Assembly: GCA_000697055.1 (NCBI GenBank)
Contig: JNDT01002239.1
Span: 61,439-125,438, forward strand
Length of the DNA: 64,000 nt
Direction: 5' to 3'
Origin: Saksenaea vasiformis B4078
Lineage: Eukaryota > Mucoromycota > Mucoromycetes > Mucorales > Saksenaeaceae
The notes under the pieces were generated by a model. The model saw nothing but the letters and a program-made list of their open reading frames with translations, did not search any database and was not told the origin of the DNA. Position numbers and translations under genes: made by a program. Below, one piece after another: positions 11,828-22,608 of the stretch (its first letter is position 1; every line of letters begins with the position of its first letter).

Positions 11828-12563
11828 CTAGAGAAGCATATAGGCGGCAGCGACACCTGCGGCACCGAACAAACCTTGACTAATTGTCAAGGCAGTTCCT
11901 GCATTGTTTGGTCTGGTCGTAGCAGCAGACGTGGGTGTAGCTGTGCCTGTGGTAGCGGTAGAGATAGCAGCCTGCGTGGAAGACGGGGCGGCACTCCAGA
12001 TTGGAATCGATCTAGAACAAACATCGTACCATTAATATAGTCCCCAAAACATCACCCCACTTACGCATTTGCACCAGGCTGAGAACAATAATTGGTGACA
12101 AGGCCAGCTTGGGTGTGTTTTTCATTGTCGTCAGGGCAGTTGTCCCAGCAGGTTAACTTGACCTTGCTCCACTGCATCGAAAATTAGAAGTAAGAAAAAA
12201 AAACAAATTCATCGTAGAAAGGATCAGGCAGGGCACTTACATGACACAAACATGCAAAGTCTAAGGAAAAAGAGGGGGGTAGAAGGAGGGCAAGGATATT
12301 ATCGGTTCAGTGATCTTAGCATAGTTATTAAGTTATCACCATACCATGAGTATCGCATCGGTTGATGTAGTTATCCTCATTCTTCTTGCACTGGTCAAAA
12401 CTGTCGTTGGCGCGTGTCAATTGCGTTTGTAATAAGATAGCTTATTTTGTGCTTACATGGTCTGAGCCGCACAGGTTGGAGTTGTCCCATTTTGAGGTGT
12501 GGCCTGGCCGTTGACAACTAGAGCGATGACGAAAGACACAAGCGACGTCGTAATAAGATGCAT
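11828..12563 (-). CDS. Secreted cysteine-rich, probably GPI-anchored protein
   Basis: Five exons on the minus strand: 12563-12457, 12400-12345, 12260-12241, 12171-12065 and 12011-11828, giving 157 residues with all GT-AG junctions. It starts MHLITTSLVSFVIALVVNG, a signal peptide with a clear hydrophobic core. The mature part has about eight cysteines in a pattern (QCKKN.., RCDTHDFACLCH, TCWDNCPDD, NYCSQPG) like the cysteine-rich domain of fungal GPI-anchored serine/threonine-rich cell-surface proteins. A Thr/Ser/Ala-rich linker follows and the protein ends in a hydrophobic GLFGAAGVAAAYMLL tail, as expected for a GPI-attachment signal. It is probably a plasma-membrane or wall protein; no enzymatic role is visible. 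Exon 3 is only 20 nt. Confidence 0.85.
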
Positions 12564-13083
12564 GGCTAAAAGTAGGAAAGAGAAAGAAGCAAAGAGAGAA
12601 AGAGGGAAAAAAAGAAGCTGTCAGAGCTTTATATTCGGGAGGTGAATCAAGGTTTTGAGGAGAAAAAAAGACCATTTGCAGATGCTTTTTGATTCCAGCC
12701 CGGCCTATGGCAAGAAGGATGCACAGTGGCCCGTTACTAAATTTAGTCTTTTCTTCATTACCTTACGTAGATCACAAGTAAATTCAAATCAGTTCGTGCT
12801 ACTGTGCAGCACCATAGTTGTTCTTTTTTACTGCTCACCATGGGAATAAAAAAAAAGCTTGTCACATCATGTAGTATCGATCCCCATAGATACAACACTA
12901 TTCACTTTTGGAAGTTCCTTGATGTAAAGTTTATGTAAACAATTATGTCTTCCTTACATCGGGGAATCCCTCAAACAATTTTCTTTTCCTTTTTTTTTTT
13001 TTTTAAGACGGAACTTTTTGTCCACCGTTACATGTTTAAACTTCGTGGAACTCCAGCGGATTAGACATTAACCTCACCCGAGT
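12564..13083. other. Intergenic spacer
   Basis: About 500 bp between the divergent upstream region of the GPI-protein gene and the 3' end of the isomerase gene. It contains a T-rich tract at 12985-13005. No gene is seen. Confidence 0.5.
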
Positions 13084-14309
13084 TTACAGCTTGCTTTTCT
13101 TTGCTACTTTGCGTTGCTTTGTTTCTTCTAGATAAACCATCGATCCTTTCAGTCTTGACTTGCATAGTAAACAAATATGTATTTCTTACCAACAAACCGC
13201 AGGATGCTTTCAAGTGAATCCTGACTCGCCATGCGTTCGGCTAGACGTTCCATCTCAGTGTCGTTTACACGTAGAAGTAGCTCTCTATCAACATCTCGCA
13301 CTAGATCCTTTGTCGTTTTCATCGCTTCAGGCGAGAATTTGGCTGCTTCTTCCGCAATAGTCAGCACTGTTTCACGAAATTGTTCCGCAGGAATAAGTCG
13401 GCTAATCATTCCACAATCTTTCAGTTCTTCCGCAGTGAACGTCCTTCCCATCAACTTTGCGAGTGAGGTCAGCATATCTATGCATTAACATGCATTTAAG
13501 ATTTCTTTTTTGGGTCTTACCAGCATCTCGTTGGCTTTGGAAGGTCCCATTATTCTAAGATAAACGCATGCACGACGTCAATCCCCACAAAACGTCTTTT
13601 GCCGTTACGATCTTACCTTGGAAACAAGACAGAAGAACATCCTTCAGCACAGAAACCTATGCAGTCATTTTACGTTAGCATGGTCGCTTTTCCGTAGGCT
13701 CCCATTCTTAGTTTTACCCAATTTCATGAACGGTGTTGTAAATGTTGCGTGCGGTACCGAGTAAATTACGTCACACAGAGCCATAGTTGTTGCACCGAAA
13801 CCAATCGCTGGCCCTAGTATTTTTTTCAACATCACCTTCAGTATATTTCTTCCAATTTACCATTAATTGCTGCGATCAACAGTTTTGGAAAGAGAATTAA
13901 CTGCCGAATAAGATCTCTGCTCGATTGGTTATTTTACTGCTTTTATGGTAATCCAGCAGGATACTTACTTTGTGACGCCGTGCCGTTTCTGCAGTTTTTC
14001 AGCAAGATCCGGGTCTGAGAAGTCGGGCATTTCTAGCTTTTGGCCCGAGGTATAATATTTGCCGCGACCTGTGAGTACAGCGACTCTTACAGCATCACTC
14101 TGAGCAGCCCAACTAATGGCATCACGCCAGTCCTGTCGGAATGAACAGCGTCAGACATGCAGTTAAGCCAAAGCTTTCATCGTTACCTCGTAAGCTTGAG
14201 GAGTAAGAGCATTGTATAACTTGGGTTGGTTCAATGCCAACTCGGCCACACCAGTTGATGAAAGCGTTATGGCTACTGTTTGGAACTTGGGAACTTGTTC
14301 TGTTGACAT
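13084..14309 (-). CDS. Peroxisomal enoyl-CoA isomerase/hydratase (crotonase family)
   Basis: Eight exons: 14309-14187, 14132-13969, 13916-13861, 13813-13718, 13657-13617, 13554-13521, 13477-13190 and 13127-13084, open throughout and giving 281 residues. Crotonase landmarks are NQPKLYNALTPQAYE, the TGRGKYYTSG oxyanion-type loop, LLIAAINGPAIGFG, FTTPFMKLGFCAEGCSS (the Glu of AEG is the catalytic residue in ECI-type isomerases) and GRTFTAEELKDCGMISRL. The last exon ends in KKSKL, a canonical PTS1, so the enzyme should act in peroxisomal beta-oxidation of unsaturated fatty acids. Oddity: the 34-nt exon at 13554-13521, spliced canonically, is read in a different frame from the one giving the family-like text IMGPSKANEML; the frame is restored at the next junction. 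Whether it is an isomerase (ECI2/DCI-like) or a hydratase cannot be settled here. Confidence 0.88.
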
Positions 14310-14444
14310 GATGTCTCCGTATGAATCAGCTCCGTTACTTGGACTCCCCTTTTATTCAGCTCTAAACCCCACATTTACAGCTTTTCACACGTGATTACGT
14401 AAACTGAATTACTTGATTTTGAGTGAGCCTTTGCATCAAATAAA

Positions 14445-15140
14445 TATTACATTGCGTTTAAGCCGAATAGTTTTTGCACTGGAAAGTGATGCGTCTTTGC
14501 GCTGAGGAGTAAGCCGTTTTGCGTTAATCCAAGAAATAGTTCGCGCCTGGACAACCAGAGTCTTGCATTGTGGGTACTTCAGTGATGTATTCCCAGGATC
14601 CCATCGGAAGCAGCAAAAATGTTTCACGATAAGGACAAGTTCCACCCAAAATGATCCGTATTTAAAAGGACGCACGAATTCTTTTTTTTTTCTTTGGCTC
14701 TGTTATCTTTATTATATCCCCCGGTACGTACTGGGATTTATTATGCATACGGGATTCCTGATGTCTTTTTGTCTATTGTTCAGACTCACGGTTGTTAAAC
14801 ACAGTAGCCGGCTATCAATGCCGTGCCGATCCCAACTCGCCGGCCCCACCCGCTACGGTGCGGGGCTGGCCCCTGTCGAATGGCAGGAGTGCCCTTCGGG
14901 GGTAAGTAAAAGACGTCAAAACATCTTTCATTTACTAACCGTGAATGCCGTTTGATGCTGCTCCAATATATTATGCGTCCACCGAGGGCCATGATGATGT
15001 AAGTAAACGTATGATTCTGTTGCCAATTCATTAACCAATGACCGTATACTTTACTTTTCTCTCAGCGCAAATTTGGTTCTCCATGGACGCATAATTTATT
15101 TAGAGTAGCGTGAAATAGTGTTCAATAAACAGTACATCCA
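14445..15140. repeat. Dispersed repeat family A, copy 1
   Basis: Non-coding repeat of about 700 bp shared with 23455-24205 and 50320-50965. Shared blocks include GGACGCACGAATTC followed by a T-run and CTTTGGCTC (14668-14703), CCGGTACGTACTGGG (14720-14735), a CTTCGGGGGT-AAGTAAAAG block (about 14893-14910), a TTTACTAACC-GTGAAT block (about 14933) and a tail GCGCAAATTTGGTTC ... TTTATTTAGAGTAGCG (about 15063-15112). It starts near AATATTACATTGCGTTTAA and ends near GTTCAATAAACAG. Open frames inside are not conserved between copies. The nature is unknown; a non-autonomous DNA transposon or an old solo element are both possible. Confidence 0.7.
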
Positions 15141-15798
15141 CATCCCAGAAATGGGAACGAAATATTTACGTGTGCATCTGCGGATTTGGTAGTGGGGAAA
15201 AGCTCGGTTCTATTTTGACAACATATTTGAAGGGAATGGGTAACCATTGTAATAGGTTTCCGGCTTACGGCTCAGATCCTGAAATGAACATCACTTGCAA
15301 TCATTTGATGGATTTGATGTTAACAGAACACGATAACGATAAGCGTGTTATGAATGGCGCTTGTTTACCATCACGACTACTGCATATTGTTGGTTCAGGT
15401 CTTGTAATCCCGAAGGTTGCATTGAAGAGTCTTCAAATGCTGATCAGACTCAGCAAATTGGTGTTTGCAACTACTGCATTATATGTCAAGTGTATAAAGT
15501 CGTTCCACTCATGCAATGTGTATCACCAATGTTGCTAAGTTTTGCATATGATTTTAGTGTGGCAACTTTCGGACATGTCCTTATGCAGAAAACAAACGAT
15601 ATGGAATAGTGTTCCATCAAAAATAGCAAGGCGGAAAGTGTGTGCCTTATAATTATGCTTGATACATTCATATTCTCCATAAATTTACATGGTTCGCCTT
15701 TTCCCAATGGCATTCGGGATTTAACATAACACATTTTGCTTCAGCTATAAGCTATAGAAGTCCGACGAAAGTTTAGGTGAAATGCATCTATCTATCTA
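15141..15798. other. Spacer left of the Helitron nest
   Basis: There is one frame of 122 residues (15170-15538) without recognisable motifs, overlapped by others of equal quality. A short TCTA microsatellite at 15787-15799 abuts the Helitron left end. Confidence 0.4.
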
Positions 15799-16244
15799 TC
15801 TTACTACTCTTTAAGGCCAAACGCTCAGTCACGTCGGCTTATACCTTACTGAGTCAGTCTTTTCGCATGGTCAGCTTTATGCTGCTCTGTCAAGAGTGAC
15901 AGACGCTACCAACTTAAAGATCATGTGCGAAACTGACAGTTCCCGTCGCCCAATTACCAAGAACATTGTATATAAGGACGCGTTTCCTTACTCTGCAATG
16001 TAAATCCATTGCATTACATTTTCTTCCTTTTGTATACATCTTATATACCCATCTTTTGTCTCATATCCTCTTGCCTCATATCCTCTTGCCCAATACCATA
16101 TCCATGTCTCTTTACTGTTCTCTGATTGAATCTACTAATATAATATATATCAGCATTACCATCCTCTTCACATATTTCTTTGCCTTTATAGTGTAAAACA
16201 CTGGGGGCTTTGGCCCCCAGGAGCGCGAAGCGCGAAAAAGGTAG
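15799..16244 (+). mobile_element. Internally deleted Helitron (helicase C-terminus plus 3' hairpin)
   Basis: The element starts TCTTACTACTCTTTA (15799-15813) and is followed by a fragment that reads VGLYLTESVFSHGQLYAALS and continues RVTDATNLKIM ... TKNIVYKDAF (about 15833-15990). This is the C-terminal end of the Pif1-like helicase of Helitron Rep-Hel proteins. The stop is TAA near 16002. The 3' end carries a perfect hairpin, CTGGGGGC-TTTG-GCCCCCAG at 16201-16220, then a GCGCGAAGCGC mini-palindrome and GTAG at 16241-16244. Immediately after, at 16245-16259, the same 15-nt TCTTACTACTCTTTA begins a second element. The layout (5' end, helicase tail, 3' hairpin) fits an internal-deletion derivative of a rolling-circle transposon. 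The exact 3' terminus is inferred from the abutting repeat. Confidence 0.72.
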
Positions 16245-18055
16245 TCTTACTACTCTTTATTAAAATGTTTGAAAGTGTACTCCGACAAAATATTCAAGAA
16301 GATTGGCTAACTTGACCTTCATTCGAAATTTTTGATTGGCTAACTTTACATCCCGCTTTCAGTTAGTAGCTGCTGCAAAAAAAGGAAACTCTCTAATACT
16401 TTCTGTAGTTTTCTTTGTTTCTTCTTCTCTTTTCTGATCCCCATAGAACATGCCAATTTGTAGCAGCTGTGGTCAAGATGGCCATTATCGTCGTACTAGA
16501 AAGAATTGTCCATTGAATCCACGTCATAATAGCACTTTATGTCGGCCCACTGCTTCCAATGCATGTAGGATCGCTCCTGCAACTGCTGCACCACCTGCAC
16601 CAGTACTTTCTTCAGCAATAGCACCTGTTGTTGCACCTATTGTTCGTTCTACTCTTCGTGCGATTGCTCCTGCAGCCGCTCCGGTACTTGCTCCAGCACA
16701 GGTGCCAGTAATTGCTCCAGCAATAGCGTCTGCCGCTATGCTTATCATTCATCCTCCTCCTCCTCCTCCTCCTCCTCCTCCTCCTCCTCCTCCCACCACA
16801 ATTGCTCCTGCAACCACACCATTTCGAGCAATACAGCCAGCACCATCTTCGATTGCTTTAGAGTCTTCAGAGGTAAAAAATATCGTTAAAGCCAAAACTG
16901 CCATACCTACAGTGGTTCTTACCGTATTTATTATGGCTGTTCATTGCAGCGGCGTCATGAATCTATGGATCTTGATGAAGCCCAAAGGGTATCGCTGAAT
17001 ATTGCACGACACAGTGAGCAGAACTTTCCGGGTCGTCATGTTCTTGGCAGAATGAATAAATTGTGTACCTTCTGCAATGGTCGGCTATGGGCGGAAGAGC
17101 GTGCTGCAGGTGGTATAAGCACTGCAAAGTTCAATCTGTGCTGTCTTCAAGGCAAAGTTAAACTCCCACCTTTGAGGCCCACTCCTTCGCCTATAACTGA
17201 GCTGTTGCGAGGAAATGATGATGCCAGCCGTGATTTTCGTACACAGATTCGTGCATAAGTATATTTAGCTTTACTTCTCTGGGTGTAAATCTCGATGAAA
17301 CCGTGGCAAATTCACACCGTGGTGCGTATAACTTTCGCATACATGGATGCATCTATCATCGTATCGGAGGACTTTTTCCACGCGAGAGATCAGATGCGCC
17401 GACATTTGCACAGATTTACATCCATGATCCTGAGAGTGAACTTTCTGTTCGACATGCAATTGCACCTCAGCTCAACCGTAATATACTGGAGACTTTACAG
17501 CAGGTGATGCACGAATTCTGTCCATTTGTAGAAGCGTTCAAGGATATGGCAGAGTTAGCACGAGAATCTGAAAGGATAGATGATGTTCGATTACTTATTC
17601 GTGCCGAGAGGACATTAGGTCTTCGACGTTACAATACTCCCACTTCCTCTGAGGTTGGCATACTTTTGGTGAAGGAGCTCAAACAAGTACGCGTGAGAAC
17701 ACGGTCAAGTACTTTGCGAGATGCATCAGTATTATGACGCAATGCATTACGTGCTAATATTTCCGCAAGGTATATATACCTATACTACAAATATCAACTG
17801 TAGCAATATCAGCAAATAGAGCGCTGCTCATACTTTTATTATTACTTGCAGGAGACACAGGTTGGATGACTAACGCAGAACATGATGGCCATAACATCAC
17901 AGCCAGAGAGTGGTACAGTTGTCGCCTAATGGTTCGTGCCAATTCACAACACGATCTTCATCTTTTCGGTCGCCTTTTTCAACATTACATCGTTGACATG
18001 TATGCAAAGATTGAGCAGAATCGCCTCTTCTTTCTATGCCCTTTTCCTTTTTTGT
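16245..18055 (+). mobile_element. Second Helitron, 5' part with decayed Rep N-terminal gene
   Basis: Starts with the same 15-nt end as its left neighbour. The gene begins at 16450 (MPICSSCGQDGHYRRTRKNC, a CX2CX4HX6C zinc knuckle), runs through an Ala/Pro-rich linker with a (CCT)n run coding polyproline (about 16752-16795), has an intron (16873-16949), then RRHESMDLDEAQRV and the Helitron-like N-domain (GRMNKLCTFCNGRLWAEER, FNLCCLQGKVKLPPLRP). A one-base loss near 17258 and another near 17720 shift the frame; a further intron is likely at about 17771-17853. Homology continues through FRIHGCIYHRIGGLFP, YVLIFPQG-DTGW and RLFQHYIVDMYAKIEQNRL, then stops near 18035. The HUH nuclease and helicase parts are missing, so this copy cannot move on its own. 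Confidence 0.82.
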
Positions 18056-18323
18056 ATGATGCTTTTTTGTACTCTACGTTTTTGCATACCGCTACCTTTT
18101 ACACGTACTACGTTTTTTATGCTTCTTTCCTTTACATGCATTTTTTTTATATTCCTTCTCCCTAACATACCCATCCTTTTCATGCCAAAAATACATACGT
18201 GATCCCAAAAAGCCGGCTACTTGCTTTCTTGATTGGCTGAATAACTTTTTAAATCGCTGTTTTAACAAACCTCAGCCTCAAAACAGTTCCTCGAAGCCTT
18301 ATTCTCTGTTTTGAGCAGAAACA

Positions 18324-19110
18324 ATGCCTACAACTCCTGTCGAAAATTTGCCGTAGTTGCCACCAGCCTGGACACAGCCGTCGTAGCCACCGTGATTGTC
18401 GTATGAATCCTGCGCGTTTGGCAAGCGGACCAATCACTAGCGAACCTTCTCGACGATTGATTGCTCCTGCCCCACGAGTGGTTATTCCTACACTCCTTGC
18501 GCCTATCCCAGTCCGCCACATCTCGCAGCTTACACCGATCACCCCTGCTCCTGTCACCTCTATGACTTCCGTCATTCCCTCAGTGCAATCGACTGCCCAC
18601 CATAATATCGCGCGTCAGAGTGACGTGTTTGTGCCTGAAAAACATACAGTTGGACGCATGGATGCACAGCGCATCCATTGCCATGCTAAAATGTGGGCAG
18701 AAGAGAGAGTTGCAGGTGGACGCACAGCTCCGAGATTCAACATGTGCTGTCGTCAAGGAGAAATTGTGCTGCCACCATTGAGTCCTACCCCAGCTGTTAT
18801 TTCTGAGTTGTTGCGAGATGACTCTGTACGCGGGAAAGAGTTCCGCATGAAAATCCGTGCATATAACAGTGCTTTAAGTTTTACTTCCAATGGGTGCAAA
18901 CATAGATCAGACTGCCGCTAACAACCCAACATGGTTCGTGCACATTTCGGATTCATGGAATAATATACTATAGTATTTGTGGTATCTTTCAAGCTAATAG
19001 CACTGCTATTCCTTCCTTTGCGCAAATATTTGTCTATGATGCAGAGAATGAGCTTAATCAACGACATGCGATTGCTCCACATCTCACACTGAGAACGTTA
19101 TTGTCTCTTA
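18324..19110 (+). pseudogene. Third Helitron Rep N-terminal fragment
   Basis: A separate copy of the Rep N-terminal region. An ATG at 18324 is one base out of frame with the knuckle, which reads CRSCHQPGHSRRSHRDCRMN (about 18343-18408). The Helitron-like N-domain follows (TVGRMDAQRIHCHAKMWAEE, FNMCCRQGEIVLPPLSPTP, FRMKIRAYNSALSFTSNG); the frame is lost near 18890, then weak matches follow (SFAQIFVYDAENELNQRHAI, about 19010-19080). No helicase or HUH part is seen. The sequence differs clearly from the copy at 16450, so it is an independent or older insertion rather than a recent tandem duplicate. Confidence 0.78.
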
Positions 19111-19766
19111 AAATGATTCGTCTTGGAATGTCTTCATCTAGCAATGATTTTATAACCGGATCTCTCGCGGTAGCCACCTTTGCAATGCTCTTTTCTGTAA
19201 GTACTTCTTGCGATGTTTAGTCTTGCCGGGCTTCTTACTAAATCCACTCTTGCGATGCTTTTCTTGAGATGCTTCTTGCAATTTCTCCACTTTATAATGT
19301 AACTATCCGCAAAACGTGATTTTTATATGTCATCTTGCCATATACCTTTCTGTAGTATAGCTTCTTTCAAGACAATGCGATTCCTTGGGGATGTACCATT
19401 CTGAGATATACATTTTTTCCTATCACATATCATTTTAAGTCACATCTCTTAGTGCTCAAGCATTGGCAACAAGGCTTTCATTCCTTCATTTATGGATTCT
19501 GTTTAGTGCTGCTTAACCAAGATCACGTTTTACGATATAAAGTAAACTTCTCTTGGAAGTATTGATCGAGATGAAGAATAAACACAAGATATATGGCAAG
19601 ATACCTAGCTGATGAAATGGGTGCTGATGAGAGAAATGTTCATCATGAAAAAAGTCAAGTGCGCTCGATTTATGAAACCAAGTAAAACGTCACAAAAGAT
19701 ACACTTCTCTTCCTTCTTTCTTCGTCTTTCTCCTCTTACCTCTTTTTACTGTTTTCTGGTGCAGCC

Positions 19767-22608
19767 ATGCGTAAGAAACGCAGAATAAAGAATGAGCCTC
19801 TACCGCAAAACCAGACATTGATAACTTCCTTCTTTAACCAAACCACTGAGACAGCACTTCGAGATTCAACTGAGAAACATACGGATAACGATGTTGAACA
19901 AGGTATGGTTTCCTTTCATGAGTTAACTTTTTGCCAGTGCCTTACAAGTCAATAAATCTGTCAAGCAAATCCGATGAAGATATAGGTTGCGTTCCTGGCC
20001 CCTCAACAGGCAGTAAAAGAAAATCAAAGGCTCTGGTCAAGGCTGAAAAAGCTTATGAGAAGAGGACGGAAAAATTCAAGACACGGCAAGATATACAAGA
20101 ACAAAAAAACCAAGAAAAAATCGCGGCTGGCGAAGGCATCCGGTGTCCGTCCTGCGGAGAGACGTCTCATCAAAGGTCATCAAGCAAGTTATGTAAGGAA
20201 CACAAACAGAAAAGGAAAGCCGCGGCACGGTTCAAACGGACATCTGTTATCAAATCCTCCTTACATAACACTTGCAAAAATCCTGATTTCGTCAATGCTG
20301 TACAAGAGACTGTTAAAGTTACGCGAGACATCGTGTACATCGGATCGCTCTTTGCAAATTTCTTTTTCTTACACCTTTTGCAAAATCAACAATCCTTGCC
20401 TCCAATCACGCAGGATCTGTGCTACTCCGCGTTTGCACTTGTCGCTGGGCAGGGATCGCATGCTCCTCCGCTGATGAAGTCCGTTTACAACATGTTCAAA
20501 GAATCCATATCTTCGTACACCCCCGAAGAGTTCCACAGCGAAGGCCTCATGGCGTTAATTTCGACTGAAGCAAGACAATACGAGGAAAACGTTCGAAATC
20601 ATATTACATCAAATTTCCACGAAAAAACAATCCAATATCTATTAATTGTCCTGTCAGATGAAGAAGACGAGCGGTACGTTAAGTCACTAAAGGTATCAGA
20701 ACGGAAAGCATTAGCAAATCACATCTACGACAAAGTAGCAGGCATCGAATCCCGCTGGCCAAAAGCACTTCCAGATGAACCTGGCTTACGAAGTAAAGCT
20801 GAAACCATTCAAAAATCCATAACTTCACAGCTTGACGACGTTGCAATTGACGATAAAAAATTGAACGCTGAACCCCATATCTACATGCCTTGGATGTTTC
20901 ACATCCTCCAGCGGATGGAAGCGAAAGTATTCATTACCGAAGAGAATCCCCAGAAATACGTATCCACTGCATACGTCCACCGCAAAGTCAGAGAGGTAAT
21001 TTCTCTACCAAGTTTGGTCAAAGTTTAATTTGTCCAATAAATCCATCCAGAGTCTTGAGTTCGCTGTAAGACAAGCCATCCGTAAGCAGACAGGACTTAA
21101 GCTTCCAAGGAAGCTCCGAAAACTTCCAGAAAAAGAAGTGATCCTTCTCAAGGAGTTTGTGGAAGAGACCGTAGCCGCGATAAAAAGCGATTCTTTCAAA
21201 CCACAGAAGTACACTGATCCCAAAGGATGTAGGCGCTTTTCACTCCTTCCAGTCCTCAGTTTTCAAGTACGACACATCCTGGTAGATAAGCCAACATTAG
21301 CGCATCTTCTGAAACAGACAGGCACGACGTTGAAGTATCGTTCAACCAATGAAGAAGTACGCAAAGCGTATTTTGAACTGTTTGACATGGCAAAAATCGG
21401 ATTCCCTACTTTGGAGAGTCTATCGAGAGAAAAAGTCGAGTTCTGGTATGAATTGCAGTGATATACTTTATCGTCATCCAACGTGTCTCAATGGCTTTTG
21501 TACAATAGGGATGAAATCCGTACTAACGGTGTCGACGTTGAATTCATATTCAAAAAATACAAACCACCGTACGATCCCAACCGCACGCCGATAACGCCGG
21601 CAGATCTCTGTGGCATAGTGGACAACGCGGTTGTTTGGGGAGTTGACCCCGGCGTTACAGACCTATTCGTGGCAGCAGACGGAGTTGCGACAGACAGTCA
21701 TCGGGTAAGATCTACAAGTTCACGGGAGTACTACCACCTCTGTGGATTCAACCATGCCACCAGATGCCGCAAACATTTTCTCAATTCAGAGCCTGCGAGG
21801 AAGGAGATTATCGATAAAATCCCATCAATCAGGACAGCGAAAATCGAGACCATGGTTTCTTCAATTACTTATCGTCTGCTGCATCATAAAGTTATTGTTG
21901 AGTTTTACGATCGCGACATGAGGTAAAGTATATAAATAAAAATTTTAAGTTAATGTTCATCGATATAGATTTGCAAAACTCAAATGGAAGACATATATAA
22001 ACAAGTAGAAGGGAGCGAGTGAAGTTGTTAAACGACTTTTGGGCGGAAGCGCAAAATACAATGACAACATTCCGAAGTCTGTCCAGAAACATGGAACTCG
22101 CGAGCGATTCCGATTCCTTGATCCGAGTGACCGGAAAGAAGATAAAGAGAAGCCGATACTCATTGCCTATGGAAATGCAGCATTCTCAGGTTCAATGACG
22201 GGGAAGATATCTGCTCCAACAAAGTCAATTCTAAAGGCGCTCAAGCTGGATGCTTCAAGGAAAAAGGTACTCTATGACTATCGCTTTTTAAGGTGTTGAC
22301 TCTATTTCACCGCATTACAGGTGCCTACCCATATTGTCATGGTTGACGAGTACCTGTCCTCCCAAATTTGTCCAAGCTGCAACGAACGGCATTTAAAAAA
22401 TGCGCAAGAAAAGCCAGATACTTACGATCAAGCTGGCAAGATCCACGCTGTTCTCATTTGTGAAAAAGCATGTCGAACGGTTTGGTGGAATCGCGATGAA
22501 ATGGCCGCTGCAAATATCCGTAGTATATTTTTATATATGGCTAGACATAACAATAACCGGCCACCATTTCAGCGCCCGTCTGTTAGCGGCGGGAGTCCCT
22601 TAACCTAG
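19767..22608 (+). CDS. Fanzor copy 2: TnpB-like RuvC nuclease, nearly intact
   Basis: Six exons: 19767-19902, 19938-20995, 21051-21445, 21509-21922, 21969-22266 and 22321-22608, all GT-AG and in phase, giving 862 codons with one in-frame TAG at 22006-22008. Domains: a basic N-terminus, a zinc knuckle RCPSCGETSHQRSSSKLC, a long helical region, then the RuvC nuclease. Catalytic positions are the Asp of WGVDPGVTD (codon 21645-21647), the Glu of VDEYLSSQICPSC (22348-22350, the alternative RuvC-II glutamate position described for Fanzors) and the Asp of WNRDEMAAANI (22495-22497; the usual Asn of NRDxNA is Met). The zinc-finger cysteines CPSC and C(5)C flank RuvC-III. The length and long N-terminus fit Fanzor1. 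Characterised Fanzors cut DNA with an omega-RNA encoded at the 3' end; that activity is inferred here. The TAG (CAG to TAG would explain it) may make this a recent pseudogene. The gene lies 660 bp from Helitron remnants. Confidence 0.87.

Noticed and set aside
14563..14955. 130-codon frame
   Set aside because: Lies entirely within repeat family A and is not open in the other copies.
15170..15609. Overlapping 122- and 82-codon frames left of the Helitrons
   Set aside because: No conserved motif and equal coding potential in competing frames.
16750..16796. CCT triplet run as a stand-alone microsatellite of interest
   Set aside because: It is in frame in the Helitron Rep gene and codes for a polyproline linker, which explains it.
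21697..21760. Intron starting at GTAAGATC in Fanzor exon 4
   Set aside because: The donor looks good, but reading through gives RSTSSREYYH, which matches the parallel KSSTSEFYH in copy 3, so the sequence is exonic.
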